From Holothuria scabra (Eukaryota; Echinodermata; Holothuroidea; Aspidochirotida; Holothuriidae), in assembly GCA_037179385.1 (NCBI GenBank), contig CM074187.1, positions 47,898,879 through 47,962,878 on the forward strand: a DNA stretch of 64,000 bases. Reading direction: 5' to 3'. Shown in pieces: positions 49,658 to 59,908 of the stretch (within the stretch, counting starts at the first letter, position 1; each line of letters starts with the position of its first letter). The notes under the pieces are model-generated. The model was given only the letters and a program-made list of their open reading frames with translations, did not search any database and had not been told where the DNA came from. Both the position numbers and the translations under genes were made by a program.

Positions 49658-49869
49658 ACAGTATTTGATCCAATGCTTGTAGGAGAGTGTGTCGATGAGG
49701 GCTTGTTTAAACACTAACCTCAATGCAGACTTTTCAAAACATAGAGGCATCGGAACATAGAGACTTCAGAATGGAGAGCTGTCCCCATTGACCAAACTTT
49801 TGATAAAAATGGTTTCAAAATACCGCTTTATCAAGTAATGAGACAGTTTTCTGACATATTAAAGCTGTG

Positions 49870-50240
49870 TGAGAAATTCCTCTTGTGTGTGGAGATCAAA
49901 GGTTTGAGGTGACAATTAGATCAAACTTTGTAGACATAATATTTTTAGGGGGATAACTGTGAGGGATCTCATACCATGGTGGTAGTACTTCCATACTCAT
50001 TCTGTACTAAGCTTAATTTTGAATTACTCATGTTGATGGACGTGTTGGTAAGGTGATCACTATTGTTTTTAAGGGGTCGAACAGTCATTTTGGGTCACAT
50101 GAGGTCAAAAAGTTTTGACCTTACTAGTATTATATCTCAATTAAGTAGGATAATTGTATGGGATCTCATGCATGCCATGTTTGTTTCCATGTTTGCTATG
50201 ATATATCATATGGCAAGGAATCACTAAGCCTGTTGGCTTT
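49870..50240 (+). repeat. 145-bp tandem array (part 2, distal end)
   Basis: Diverged units with GTGAGGGATCTCATACCATG, GGTCATTTTGGGTCACATGA-like and GAGGTCAAAAAGTTTTGACC-type words resume here. The array closes with TATGGCAAGGAATCACTAAG, which repeats the GGCAAGGAATC seen at the start (46500-46510). This suggests one repeat unit whose middle was interrupted or lost. Confidence 0.65.
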
Positions 50241-50750
50241 CTAGTTATTGTTATATTTTTATTGGTCGATATTTTTTTCTTATTTTATTTTGGGTTTGTA
50301 GTTTATGTTTTGCTTTTATAATAGTGTATTTCATAAAAACCTATAATTTTCAAATTGGAAAAGTTGACAGGTAAAGGTCATTTTGAAGAGTAACATGTTG
50401 TGAAGAATTAATGGATAATATATCATGTCCAGATTGACACTGATGAATTGTAGCTTTGTTTACATGGCAACAGTTGAGAGTGTCAAAAATGTAGAGTTGA
50501 TATTAAAAAGTTATGTGTATGTTGTAAATTATGTCAATGTTTGTATGGAGGGTACAGTTAAATGCACTTATCTTAAAGATGTATGCTGCATGGCCTCCAC
50601 CACAAGTCATTCTGATTCTCTACCATGCTAGTCAGTTGTGGAGAGTCACCATCAGTTAGCAGGTATTATTGAGGTCATACTGATGTCCACTGGACTATCA
50701 GTTGTAGAGAGCTACCATCAGCTGCCCCATATCATTCAAAATATCATTAC

Positions 50751-51004
50751 GCGTGGGGCTCGGTTACTTGCCGTTTGGTCTAGCCCCAGAAAATGAAACG
50801 ATATTCCGGCTGTCATGTGATCGACGAAAACACCAAATGTGCCTTCGCTATCTCTGAAAACACAAAATCATGTGATTTGGTGTCTTGATTTTGTGTTTTC
50901 GGAGATAGCCAAGGCAGATTTGGTGTCTTTGTTGATCATGTGACACCCGGAATATCGTTTTATTTTCTGGGGGTAGACCAAACGGCAAGTAACCAAGCCG
51001 CACA
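50751..51004. mobile_element. Foldback element, about 254 bp, nearly fully self-complementary
   Basis: GGTTACTTGCCGTTTGGTCT near the left end pairs with AGACCAAACGGCAAGTAACC near the right. Pairing goes on inward through GAAACGATATTCCGG / CCGGAATATCGTTTT, CATGTGATC / GATCATGTG, ACACCAAAT / ATTTGGTGT, GCTATCTCTGAAAACACAAA / TTTTGTGTTTTCGGAGATAG and so on to a short loop near 50880. Transcribed RNA would fold into a hairpin of more than 100 base pairs. Confidence 0.85.
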
Positions 51005-51372
51005 TGTCATGATTTTCGACCAAACACACCTCCAGGATTGTGAAAATTGCTCTCCCTGGACCTTTTTAACAAAGACATGTGGAAGCTTATAGCTTGTCGA
51101 CTAGCAGGACTTGACTTTACACCCAAAGTTTGCTTAAAGGCCAACTTTCTTTGATTTCATAATCACCAAAATCTGCCTCTCATATCCACGAATGCGCTGT
51201 GGGTTCCATTCGCAACCCCTGTTGTACAGTATGTAAGATTTGCATCATTTAGCTGGCTGAAGTAGCTAGGACAGGATTTAAGTTGTATGGTACAGTATTA
51301 TTCAGGACAGCATGGCATTGCCAAATATTCCACAACCAATGATCTAAATATCACCCCTCTTTGTAACCCTAG

Positions 51373-51417
51373 CAAAACTTATCCAAAAAGGACGCTGAGT
51401 TGTGGGGTGATGTGCCG
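51373..51417 (+). CDS. DGKB: Candidate DGK cassette exon between C1A and C1B
   Basis: A 45-nt segment lies between a pyrimidine-rich acceptor CCTCTTTGTAACCCTAG and a donor CCG|GTAGGT. It is phase 0 at both ends, has no stop and encodes QNLSKKDAELWGDVP. The flanking exons (ending 35141, starting 55818) are also phase 0 and join directly into [14 protein letters not shown], which matches the vertebrate junction KRNTDVMHHYWVEG (from memory). So this would be an optional 15-residue insert. No conserved homologue is known to me; a chance splice-site pair is the alternative. Confidence 0.4.
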
Positions 51418-52245
51418 GTAGGTACTGTTTCATAATTCTTTTAGCCTCAAACTTGTCCCTCTTGCATGTTTTTTGTCAGGCAAGTTTATTGGTTGTGGCT
51501 TTCCCTGCTTATTGTCACCCTTTACATACATTCAGTGTGTATCTTTTTTATTCTCTATTTCTACCTTGCCTCATCTTTACAAGATCTTGATGTGTCTGTT
51601 CCCTTTTGGTGCTTAAGCCATATAATGAGTTAGTTTGTGAAATTTACAAAAATTTTCCAAACCAGTAAAATTTTCTTGACACAACTGCAACAAGTGGCCA
51701 ATCAAACAGTCAATTCCTGTATCCTACATGTAAATAATTTTATGAGTGAGCAATTAACAATTTAATTCGTTTTTTAAAAATTCATCACCAGCTACAGACT
51801 TGTTATGGTTGGGGCAATTTTAATAACAGAACTATAAAATGAAGCTTATGCAAATTCCCCAATTTTGATAGGGAGGACTTTTGTTTGTTAATTAATTTCT
51901 TTTTTGGGGGGAAGGGGAGCATTGTGAAGCTGAAATGAAACAATTGGTCTCTCCCAGTGATTTAGGTCTTTCTTAATTCTTGCGGTACCAGTAGAAGAGT
52001 TATGTTCTTAGTTTTTAATTTCATTGCAGTATGTGAAAAGTTAGAGTATGAACAATATATATAGGCAATGATCAAAGTAAAGAATTGGCAGTGAGCAGGA
52101 AATCTGTCACCAATCTTAAGTCAAGTCACCCTTCACCCCCTCCTCTTCTCATCCTCAAGTCCATGACCTTTTAACTTTTAGAGCCTGGTCTATCATTGGC
52201 CTTAAACCAACTGGAAGTTCTACATACATTGTCTAACCAATGTCC

Positions 52246-52600
52246 AATGTTTTTGCCAGAGGGAGAAAATGGGGATTTCCTCCCCTTTCCAGAAGAAGAT
52301 GAGTAGAATCCCCTCCCCCTTTTCATTTCCATAAAAACTAGTAAATTGTCAATGTTGTGGTTTTTTACCTTTAAAAGAAGACAGTTTTGCAGCAATGTTT
52401 GAACTTACACAAATAAATAGCCTTCAAACCCTTCAAATTGCACCTTATAGGGGGGAGGGGAGGGGGTCTTGAAGGAAGCTTTTGTTTGTTTGAACCCACA
52501 AGTAACTTTAGCCAAGGAAAGCATCAATTTGTGCTTGGGGTATAGCAGTAATAAATCCCCCTGCCCCCCCCCCCCCTTGTGTTTTTGGCAGCTTTCCTGA
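52246..52600 (+). mobile_element. G/C-run inverted-repeat element, copy 2
   Basis: TTTTTGCCAGAGGGAGAAAATGG at the left and GTTTTTGGCAGCTTTCCTG at the right. The body matches 20088-20431 over AGAAGAAGATGAGTAGAATC, CATTTCCATAAAAACTAG, TTTTGCAGCAATGTTTGAAC and TACACAAATAAATAGCC, including the internal C and G runs. Confidence 0.75.
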
Positions 52601-52772
52601 TTATCAACATTTTGAAAAGTGGTCATACTTTGCTGGTATAGTTAGGCTAGGACAATTTTGGGGATATTGGATAAGGTCCTGCCTGCATTAGTCAAGGTTG
52701 GTTTTCTTTATATTTATTTACCACTCCTGATATCAAGGTAAGGTCTGCTTTAAACATATTATTCAATGTATG

Positions 52773-53018
52773 AGTTAGATGAGGTTTTATGGCTCAGTTT
52801 CTAACCAAGTGTCCTGAAGTCGGGTTGGCCCCAGCCTTTTTTCCAGTTTTTGCTCACTGGCTTGTGCTCCCTGTTCCATTTCTTACGCTGAGCGTAGTTA
52901 CTAATAAAGCAAAATTGAAGTAAGTTCCAATTTTACAGTCTTTGGTATTACGCAGGCAAAAATCAAACCCCAGACCACCCAGCTGAAAGAAAAGATACTC
53001 TTAGCATTTGACCATGTA
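52773..53018 (-). mobile_element. tRNA-derived SINE copy (antisense)
   Basis: GAGTTAGATGAGGTTTTATG, GCTCAGTTTCTAACCAAGTG, GCTCACTGGCTTGTGCTCCC, TGTTCCATTTCTTACGCTGA, GTCTTTGGTATTACGCAGGC, and a decayed head ending CATTTGACCATGTATG. Confidence 0.7.
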
Positions 53019-53099
53019 TGAAAACATGTACATAACTATTGCATGTCATGAACTTCATGGTATTATCATTGTCTGACTGGTGTTAATTTACTTGCTATG

Positions 53100-53700
53100 T
53101 ACAAATGCATGATGGGATACATATTTCTATTTCAGTGTTTTTTTTCCTTCTGCACCATTTGTTGCAGTGATACATGTTCCATTTTGAAGCACTGTTGCAT
53201 GATATTCGTTCTTTGTGTGATCACATCATTGCTGTAAATCAAGATCATTTTGTAAAAAATTTGAAAAAAATTTTAGACAATCAGGAAAGTCAACACCAGA
53301 TAACTACTTTGAAAATGGAAAAGTTACCAAGGTTTTCCAGTAGTATGTTCTTTACATATGTAAATTAGTTTGTAACATGAGGTGTAATGTGTTGTCGTGA
53401 ATATTGAAACATGTCATGGTGACTGACTTAGTATGATTTTATTTTCACAAAACATGAATTGATTACTCTAAATGTTTTGTATTTCATTTGCCAATATATC
53501 GCCTCTGTTGCAAAGAAGTGGTTTTGTAAGTACTCTGATCAATTCCAGTTGTACTGTAAAAATGTAAATCATGTAACCAGTCCATACTACTGTTGAATTA
53601 AAATAGGTTATCGTTAAAAATTTATCATATCACTGTATAATTCAATAAATATTATGAATAAAGAGATGAAAAAAATTAAAAAAACAAAAAAAAAAAACAA
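53100..53700 (+). pseudogene. Poly(A)-ended unit, possible retrocopy
   Basis: Two poly(A) signals (AATAAA at 53644 and AATAAAG at 53658) are followed within about 10-20 bases by a long A-rich tract (53668-53698), the layout of a reverse-transcribed mRNA 3' end. A 64-codon frame upstream (53174-53368) reads as a helical, charged segment (LHDIRSLCDHIIAVNQ, then LKKILDNQ). I recognise no family and a stop lies just before its Met. No 5' target duplication was found. It could instead be a LINE tail or a chance A-rich tract. Confidence 0.3.
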
Positions 53701-54587
53701 TTGGGTTGTGCAGTGGCTCAGAAGAGTCCATAGCATATTCCAATCTACAAGCCTAAAAGTTGACATTTAAAGATGGCCAAACATTTGATATCATTACTAT
53801 TGAAGTTGAACTCTGTACTCAACACCAATCTTACAGAGATCTGTTAGTTGGAATGTACAAAATCCCAACAGTGTTATGTGGTGATTATGAGATGTTAAGT
53901 TTCGAACTCAAATAAAAAGAAAGACGAGCTTCAAATAAAAAAGGACAAGAAGAGAGAAAATTTATAGAAGCAAACTTACAGTGAAGAAAAGAAAATGAAA
54001 TTTGTACTGAAAGTTAACATGTTCACCCTTACAGCACTAAGGAAATTATACTATTTGTCTTAACATTGAGTGAAGTTCTAAGTCACCCCCCTCCCCTTCC
54101 CACCACCTGCCTACTTACTCCTTTCCTACCTTCCTATTCATTTATTATTACCATGGAAGTACTACCTCAGGTTCAAGGTCAGGGCTCAGAATAAGCTTGA
54201 AAAAGGGCAGGGCCAAAATGAGCAAAATAGCTGTCAGTCTATATTATTTCAATGGGCATTTACTGAGGGGCATCAAGGCCATCCGAAAGGGCTGGAAGAC
54301 CATGTGTGTCAGTGCCCTGGGTTATTTGGAGCCCTGCAAGGTACTACTTCCAATCCATGGTTTGTTACCCATGCTACCTCTAGAGCATTATCTTCCTTTG
54401 TGACCTTTAGGTGTTAGCTTGCAAACATAATAAATTGTGTGAAAGTTTTGTGTTCTTGCACAGTGTTATTCATGTGGGGTATCATTACATACCCCACAAT
54501 GGTAATGATTAAATTGTGTAACATCAGTGTTATTTAAAATGCAACGCCATACAACAACACGTGGCCCTGTTGTAATGTAAATATATT

Positions 54588-54842
54588 TAAAGGGGAAGTG
54601 CAGTCATTTCCATTTGAAGTAGTGTACTGTCCTGTTTCATAACTGGCTCTAGAGAATTATGTGACAATATTTTTCCCCTCAAATGTGAAACTTAGTAGGA
54701 TTTAATGTTTGGGTTACCTTGATTATGCAGTAGTGAAGTCCTAAAATATTAAAAAAAAAAATTTCAAGAGACATAGGAAGGAAATCGTAAGAATTAGCCA
54801 TTGCTCTAAAATAAGGTTGGGGTGACTGCTCTTGCCCTTTAA
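54588..54842 (+). mobile_element. MITE family A, copy 7
   Basis: TTAAAGGGGAAGTGCAGTCA then TTTCCATTTGAAGTAGTG; TATGTGACAATATTTTTCCC; TTGGGGTGACTGCTCTTGCC then CTTTAA. TTAA bounds both ends. Confidence 0.85.
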
Positions 54843-54853
54843 CTATATATTCT

Positions 54854-55106
54854 TAAAGGTCCAGAGCAGTCCCCCTATACTTATTTTGAAGCAACAGCTA
54901 AGCATCACAATCTTCCTCTAATTTTTCTTCAAAGTATCTTTCATCATATTTTAAGAATTTGATATTGCATATTCAGGGTAAACCAAGCCGTAAATTTCAC
55001 ATTTGAAGGAAAAACAATGTTGTCATGTGATTCAAAACAGCCAATCATGAAACAGGACAGTCTACTACACTACTTGAAGTTGGGATGACTGCTCTTGCTC
55101 TTTAAA
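54854..55106 (-). mobile_element. MITE family A, copy 8 (antisense)
   Basis: TTAAAGGTCCAGAGCAGTCC then CCCTATACTTATTTTGAAGC, AACAGCTAAGCATCACAATC, TTGTCATGTGATTCAAAACA, CCAATCATGAAACAGGACAG, end GGGATGACTGCTCTTGCTCT then TTAAA. Eleven bases separate it from copy 7, so together they form another 500-bp inverted repeat. Confidence 0.85.
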
Positions 55107-55817
55107 TCAGTAAAATTCATCTGTTTCAAGTTCTGTATGACCTTATGCTATTGCACAGCATACTTGGCCCCGATTCTTAACTCCCTTTTTACTAAACCCG
55201 TATTTGTCAAATGTATAACTTGGAGGGTCTGACAGCTTAAACCAGGAAATTGTTTTCTGACATGACTTATTCCATACAAAATTTTACACATTTGGGGAGG
55301 GTTCACACAGTGGGGAGGGGGGGCAAATGAACTTGGGGCTTTAATTATTTTAATCCCCCTAGAACTACCTTGATATGTAAACAGAGAGACTCTTAGTGTA
55401 TCAATTGGGAGAGGGGTGGGAGGGGGTGGAAGGGAGTTCCCCCTATAACTCTTTCACTACTTCCCATTGGATGTTGTCACCTGTTTCGTTTTCATCTGTC
55501 CATTGCAATTTTGGTACTATTCCTTTCTCATTCATGTTTTCTGTTTTTCATGTGAAAAATTAATTAAACAAGTCAGGTCATGGGGATGGGTGGGGTAGCT
55601 AGAGCTATGTTAGTGGTTAAACAAATACACTGAAAACATTCTTTGTTTGTTTTCTTAGTTTACATCATATTAATGTGATCCTATGTGTGTTAATTCAGTT
55701 CAACAATGGTATAGTGGGAAAAAGGGGAAAAAAAATTTTGCACTATTAAAAAAGAAAAGTTGGTTGAAAAGCTGACAAAATCCATCATCAGACTTTTGTT
55801 TTGCTTCTCTTGCACAG

Positions 55818-55934
55818 GTAATGAACCATCATTGGGTTGAAGGTAACAGTCCTGGTAAATGCGATCGTTGCAAGAAATCGGTGAAGACATACAACAGTGT
55901 GACAGGACTTCGATGTAGATGGTGCAAAATGACG
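55818..55934 (+). CDS. DGKB: DGK exon: C1B zinc finger, part 1
   Basis: Acceptor GCTTCTCTTGCACAG, donor ACG|GTTAGC, 39 whole codons, phase 0 at both ends. It encodes [39 protein letters not shown]. The C1B ligands His, x10-Cys, x2-Cys, x14-Cys, x2-Cys are visible. The Ser in GNSPGK replaces a Cys found in human DGKB (GNCPTK, from memory), but that Cys is not a zinc ligand. Confidence 0.97.
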
Positions 55935-56579
55935 GTTAGCGCCACTTAGTTAATTTGGTTGCTACTTTAAGAAAACTTGGTTTAGCAAAGTCTCCTCTCC
56001 CCTCCTTTAGCCAATCTTCAAAGGGGACCACATATTCGGTCTAGTGTCAGATCTTATGCTTCTCACACAGGGGGACAGGGTTCAACTCCCAGGTTGAGTT
56101 ATTCCAAAGATAGTTTTAGAAACGGAACCTATCAGTGTGTATGATGCTTTGCATAAGCAATGGAGTAGGGAATACAATTCAGTGACCACAACTGGAAAAA
56201 AGGCCATGGCCACCACTACACTAAACCAGAATTTTGAAGTTGAGTTGAATTTAAAGATTGAGAATATATTTTAAAAACAAGAATTCCGTATTCATGGTAA
56301 ACCCAAATGTATATTAACATTTTTAAAATTTTTTTGTTGAAGTAGTATTCATTTTCATTTGCTGGGTCTCAGTGCCTTTAAGGACAGTTCAAAACGTGGT
56401 GGGTTTGCTGGAAGAGAATGGCAGAGAGTGCAGGTTGAAAGAATCAAGGCCTGTAGGGTTTGAAGGCCTTAGTTATGGTTGCTGTTTAAACTGGTGCTTG
56501 TCATCTGAAAAGGATGCAATTCACTGGTGTATTCTTTGATCATCTCCTTTCAACATATCATATTTTATCCTTTCTACAG
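55935..56579 (+). other. Short intron with one SINE
   Basis: Most of its 645 bp is a SINE copy (56036-56228) in the sense orientation. It is the shortest intron of the gene in this window and splits C1B. Confidence 0.8.
56036..56228 (+). mobile_element. tRNA-derived SINE copy
   Basis: TCTAGTGTCAGATCTTATGC (decayed head), GGGTTCAACTCCC (good B box), AAACGGAACCTATCAGTGTG, ATGCTTTGCATAAGCAATGG, AGTAGGGAATACAATTCAGT, CCACAACTGGAAAAAAGGCC, ATGGCCACC. The tail is truncated. Confidence 0.75.
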
Positions 56580-56678
56580 CTTCATAATAAGTGCGCTGCA
56601 AATATCAAACCCGAATGTAACATGGGCAAATTCAGGGATCACATTCTTCCACCAACAGCTATCTGCCCTGCTGTACTG
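56580..56678 (+). CDS. DGKB: DGK exon: C1B zinc finger, part 2
   Basis: Acceptor ATCCTTTCTACAG, donor CTG|GTAAGT, 33 whole codons, phase 0 at both ends. It encodes [33 protein letters not shown]. The His, x2-Cys and x7-Cys complete the C1B zinc sites. DHILPPTxICP is the signature that follows C1B in type I DGKs. The catalytic domain should follow after a variable linker. Confidence 0.97.
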
Positions 56679-56754
56679 GTAAGTCTTACAAATTTTTGCC
56701 AGTGTGACAGGTACTTAGTGTGATGCAAGACTTGCAGGGACTAATAGTTCCAGG

Positions 56755-56920
56755 TACTGTGGAGACGGGCAGAGGACCTTCGCTTCAGCACTTTTTTTTT
56801 CTGCTGGTGGCATTTTGGACTTATTTAGACTGGGAGCCAGGGTCTTTAATTTATTCAACATAACATATCAGACCACTTCAATGATCCACATCAAAATTGG
56901 CTCTGCAGTCCCTGAGTTTA
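56755..56920 (+). repeat. Dispersed repeat (TTTTTCTGCTG family)
   Basis: TTTTTTTTTTCTGCTGGTGG then CATTTTGG, TTCAATGATCCACATCAAAA, TTGGCTCTGCAGTCCCTGAG, in the same order as 11345-11495 and 35930-36068. Confidence 0.55.
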
Positions 56921-59615
56921 GTCACTATTGCCGATCTTAAGCTTTCGACCATTTGGAATAAGAGGGCACCCTTTTGGCGCCTTAAAACTCCCCAACCTTT
57001 TAAGAAACAATTTGAGTTTTCTGCAGATTCTGCTCATAATAAGGGATTTTCCAAAACTTCTGGGGGAAGGATGCTCTACTGTATTTTGACACAGATACCT
57101 ATGCTGCTATTGAATAGTTTATATTTGGTCATTTAATATCTGTCCCAAGTGTAGAGATAGCTCTGTACTGACTGCATTTTGAGACAAAACTGAAAAATTT
57201 GTGTTTCTTTGTGAATATGCCTCCCCTATCCTGAAGCATCCATGGAACATATTCATAGAGTGGGTTGTGTCCTGACTGCCATTCAGACGTCATCGGAAAC
57301 GAATTGATAGATATTACACCCACTTCAGGAAATGGACGTTTCCTTTGCAAAGGAATATCAAAGCTGTGTCAAGGAACTGTCATAAGTTGTTATTTCATGG
57401 AAATACTTCCTTTGGCCACAAATTTAGTGACCGAATTGGGCTTTATGTGTCATTTACTGGCTATGGTAGGAGTTTACAGTCAGTGGATCTTTGTAAAAGA
57501 GAAAGAGAAAGAAAAGAATAATCAAAAGTGAGGAAGATAATGTTAATGATTGTTGGAAATTAAGTTGTGGATGATTATGACTGTACAAATACCCAAGCAA
57601 ATGATATATATGTAGAATTATCATTGCCTTCCTTATGGGAACATGTGGAATAAACACCACTTAATTGTAGAGGATACCATTGTGCCTAAACATGCATACA
57701 ACATCAAAATAACATATCAGGTTTTCTGAATTTATTGACAAGGCTTCATTCTGTTCTGATTATGTAACTCATGCCCTGCTCAAAAAAGATTAAAACCTTA
57801 ATTGGGCAGGGGGTGGGGGGACTTTGACTTTAGGTCACTACCATTGCCTACCATACCAGTGGGGTTGAAAGAATTACTGTTGGAATATTAGTCGAAAACT
57901 GGCGGCAAGCTTTTTGCCGTTTCCTGAAAGTCAAATTCCGTTTCATAATGAATGTCATTTTGTAGGTAGTATCCATTGAATAAGTGTAGTATCAAGATTC
58001 AAATCTCATTTTCTACTTTTAAAAAACATAAAAGTAATGCTTCTAGTGAAAATATTGTTTCACTCCAGTATTTTGTATTTTACTTGTGATCAGAGGTGGA
58101 AGGGACCTTGCTACAGGTGGTATGAGGACCCCTCCCCCTCCTTCCCCCCCCCAAAAAAAAAAATAAATGAATGTAAAAGTAAAGGTACTCTTTAATAAAA
58201 GAAAATATTAATACATTATGGAAATTATTTTCAAGTTAAATTTAAACAATCCTCACATCTCTTAAACCTCTATGTTTTAAGTGGACCCCCCAGTGACATG
58301 ATTTGTATTATAGGAGGGATCTTGACGTAAAATACCCCTCACGCCCTACACCCACTCACACACACACACAAACACACACTCAAAGTGATAAGAACTGCTG
58401 TTGTATGTGATGATTATCAATTGTATTTTGAAGTCTCTATTTTTTGTTATGAAATGATCAAGTATTTGAAGGGAACTATTTGGGATGTTTTTTTTTTCTT
58501 TTTAATGAAAGGGTATTCAGACCTACATGAGTGCACCAGAGTTCTGAGAAAACACATACATGTAACCAGTATACCAAGAATGAAATTAAAAGGGAAATCA
58601 TTTCCCTGACATACTATTAGTGAGGACTGAATGATATTTTTGTTGTATTTCCCTGTGACAAGGATACTGCAGACCACCCACAGGGTACGTATGGGTAGTG
58701 TTGGAAGGGGATGTCCGGTCTTTGTAACTCTGTGGAAGGAAAGGGAAGTTGCAATTTTGTGTGGCTACAAGTGACAATTAATGGACGCTGCCTGTGACTT
58801 CCTGTGACTACCTATTGGCTAGATGCTTCTCATTTCTTTGGTTCATTTGAACTATTAACACATAACTGTATGGAAGGTTTACATAGCAAGGTCACACAAA
58901 GGGAAGGTACTGTCTAGTGTTGTAGTATGCCTAGCAGTGCATTTTACAAGCAGATAGCATTGGAAGCTAGTGGTTATTTATAAACCTGGATCTGTAAACC
59001 CTAGTAGGGGGTTACCTCGAGGAATTGTCAGTCCTAAGCTTGTGAAGTAGAACGGTTAAAAGTGGTCAGGAGAAAGTATTCATATTTTCCAACAGACTGA
59101 AAAGTTTTGAAAGAAAACTTGAAGGAGCTATTGTGAATCTTATTAATTAAAAAGTTCCAAATTGTATTCACATTGAAAGAAAATATCAAGAAGATATTTT
59201 GTAAAAGGCTTAAATTTAAGCCACTACAGCCTTGGGACAAGGACATTTTTTTCTCCATCGTCTTGAAGATCGACTTTGAAGGTCATTTTATAGATGTAAC
59301 TTCTCCTATAAAGTGTTTAACTTTCCTCAAGGATTGAGTATTTGGAATATTGCTTCATTACTTTTAATATTATTTCATGACCAAAACCATACAGTGCTCT
59401 TAAGAGGAAGGACTGTATAAATTTTTTCTGTCAGTGATTTAAGATTTTCAGTGTACAGTGTTATATTGTAGTTCAAATGATGATTCAGATTGATATGTTC
59501 GTGCAGACTTTTCTGAAAAATCATTGGTGTGATAATAAAGGATGGAAACCAATATCACATGAGGTAGGTTTATAGAGGTTACTATGGTAACCAGCCATTC
59601 TGGCTGTCATTTTCA

Positions 59616-59908
59616 TTAAAGACATTCAACTCTCACCCCAAACTGCTATTTTTTTTTAGAAGTCTACAGAAATGATCAATTGGCACAGCTCTTTGATTGA
59701 CAGCAAGCTCAAAAATACAGAGTAGTTTGGCTCCTATTACACAAAATGTTCTGTACTGTACTATACTGAGAGTGCTTCGATTACACCTTGAAGCAATTAA
59801 CTGAGATTTTGTCTGGATGAGGAGGAGTTAAAGACTGTATGGGAGGGGGCTTAATTAGGTAGTTTTGGGGAAGTGGATCTGTTTGGGGTGAGAAGATTTG
59901 GCCTTTAA
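59616..59908 (+). mobile_element. MITE family B copy
   Basis: Left ATTAAAGACATTCAACTCTC then ACCCCAAACTGC; right GATCTGTTTGGGGTGAGAAG then ATTTGGCCTTTAA. Internal GGCACAGCTCTTTGATTGAC, TTTTGTCTGGATGAGGAGG and GGGAGGGGGCTTAATTAGG. Confidence 0.85.

Larger units (their letters stand above)
35142..55817 (+). other. 20.7 kb transposon-rich intron between C1A and C1B
   Basis: The longest intron in the window. In order it holds a dispersed repeat (35930-36068), MITE B (36863-37130), a truncated TATTTACTCTA element (37905-38120), MITE B (39017-39322), a hAT-like element with a nested foldback (39576-42518), two MITE A copies forming an inverted pair (45452-45972), a third (46121-46379), a GT microsatellite and 145-bp tandem array (46483-47210, resuming 49870-50240), foldbacks (49288-49657, 50751-51004), a candidate cassette exon (51373-51417), a G/C-run element (52246-52600), a SINE (52773-53018), a poly(A)-ended unit (53100-53700) and another inverted MITE A pair (54588-55106). 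Stretches 42600-45250 and 47250-49200 show nothing I recognise apart from T-rich tracts at 43360-43460. Confidence 0.75.

Noticed and set aside
50425..50631. 68-codon Cys- and Val-rich frame
   Set aside because: No recognisable spacing of Cys residues, no signal peptide and no splice or promoter context.
58353..58380. CA-rich microsatellite
   Set aside because: Ordinary short simple repeat, not informative beyond noting its presence.
58660..58682. Short segment between CCCTGTGACAAG and the donor-like GTACGT
   Set aside because: It is only about 20 nt, its length is not a multiple of three and it lacks a polypyrimidine tract.
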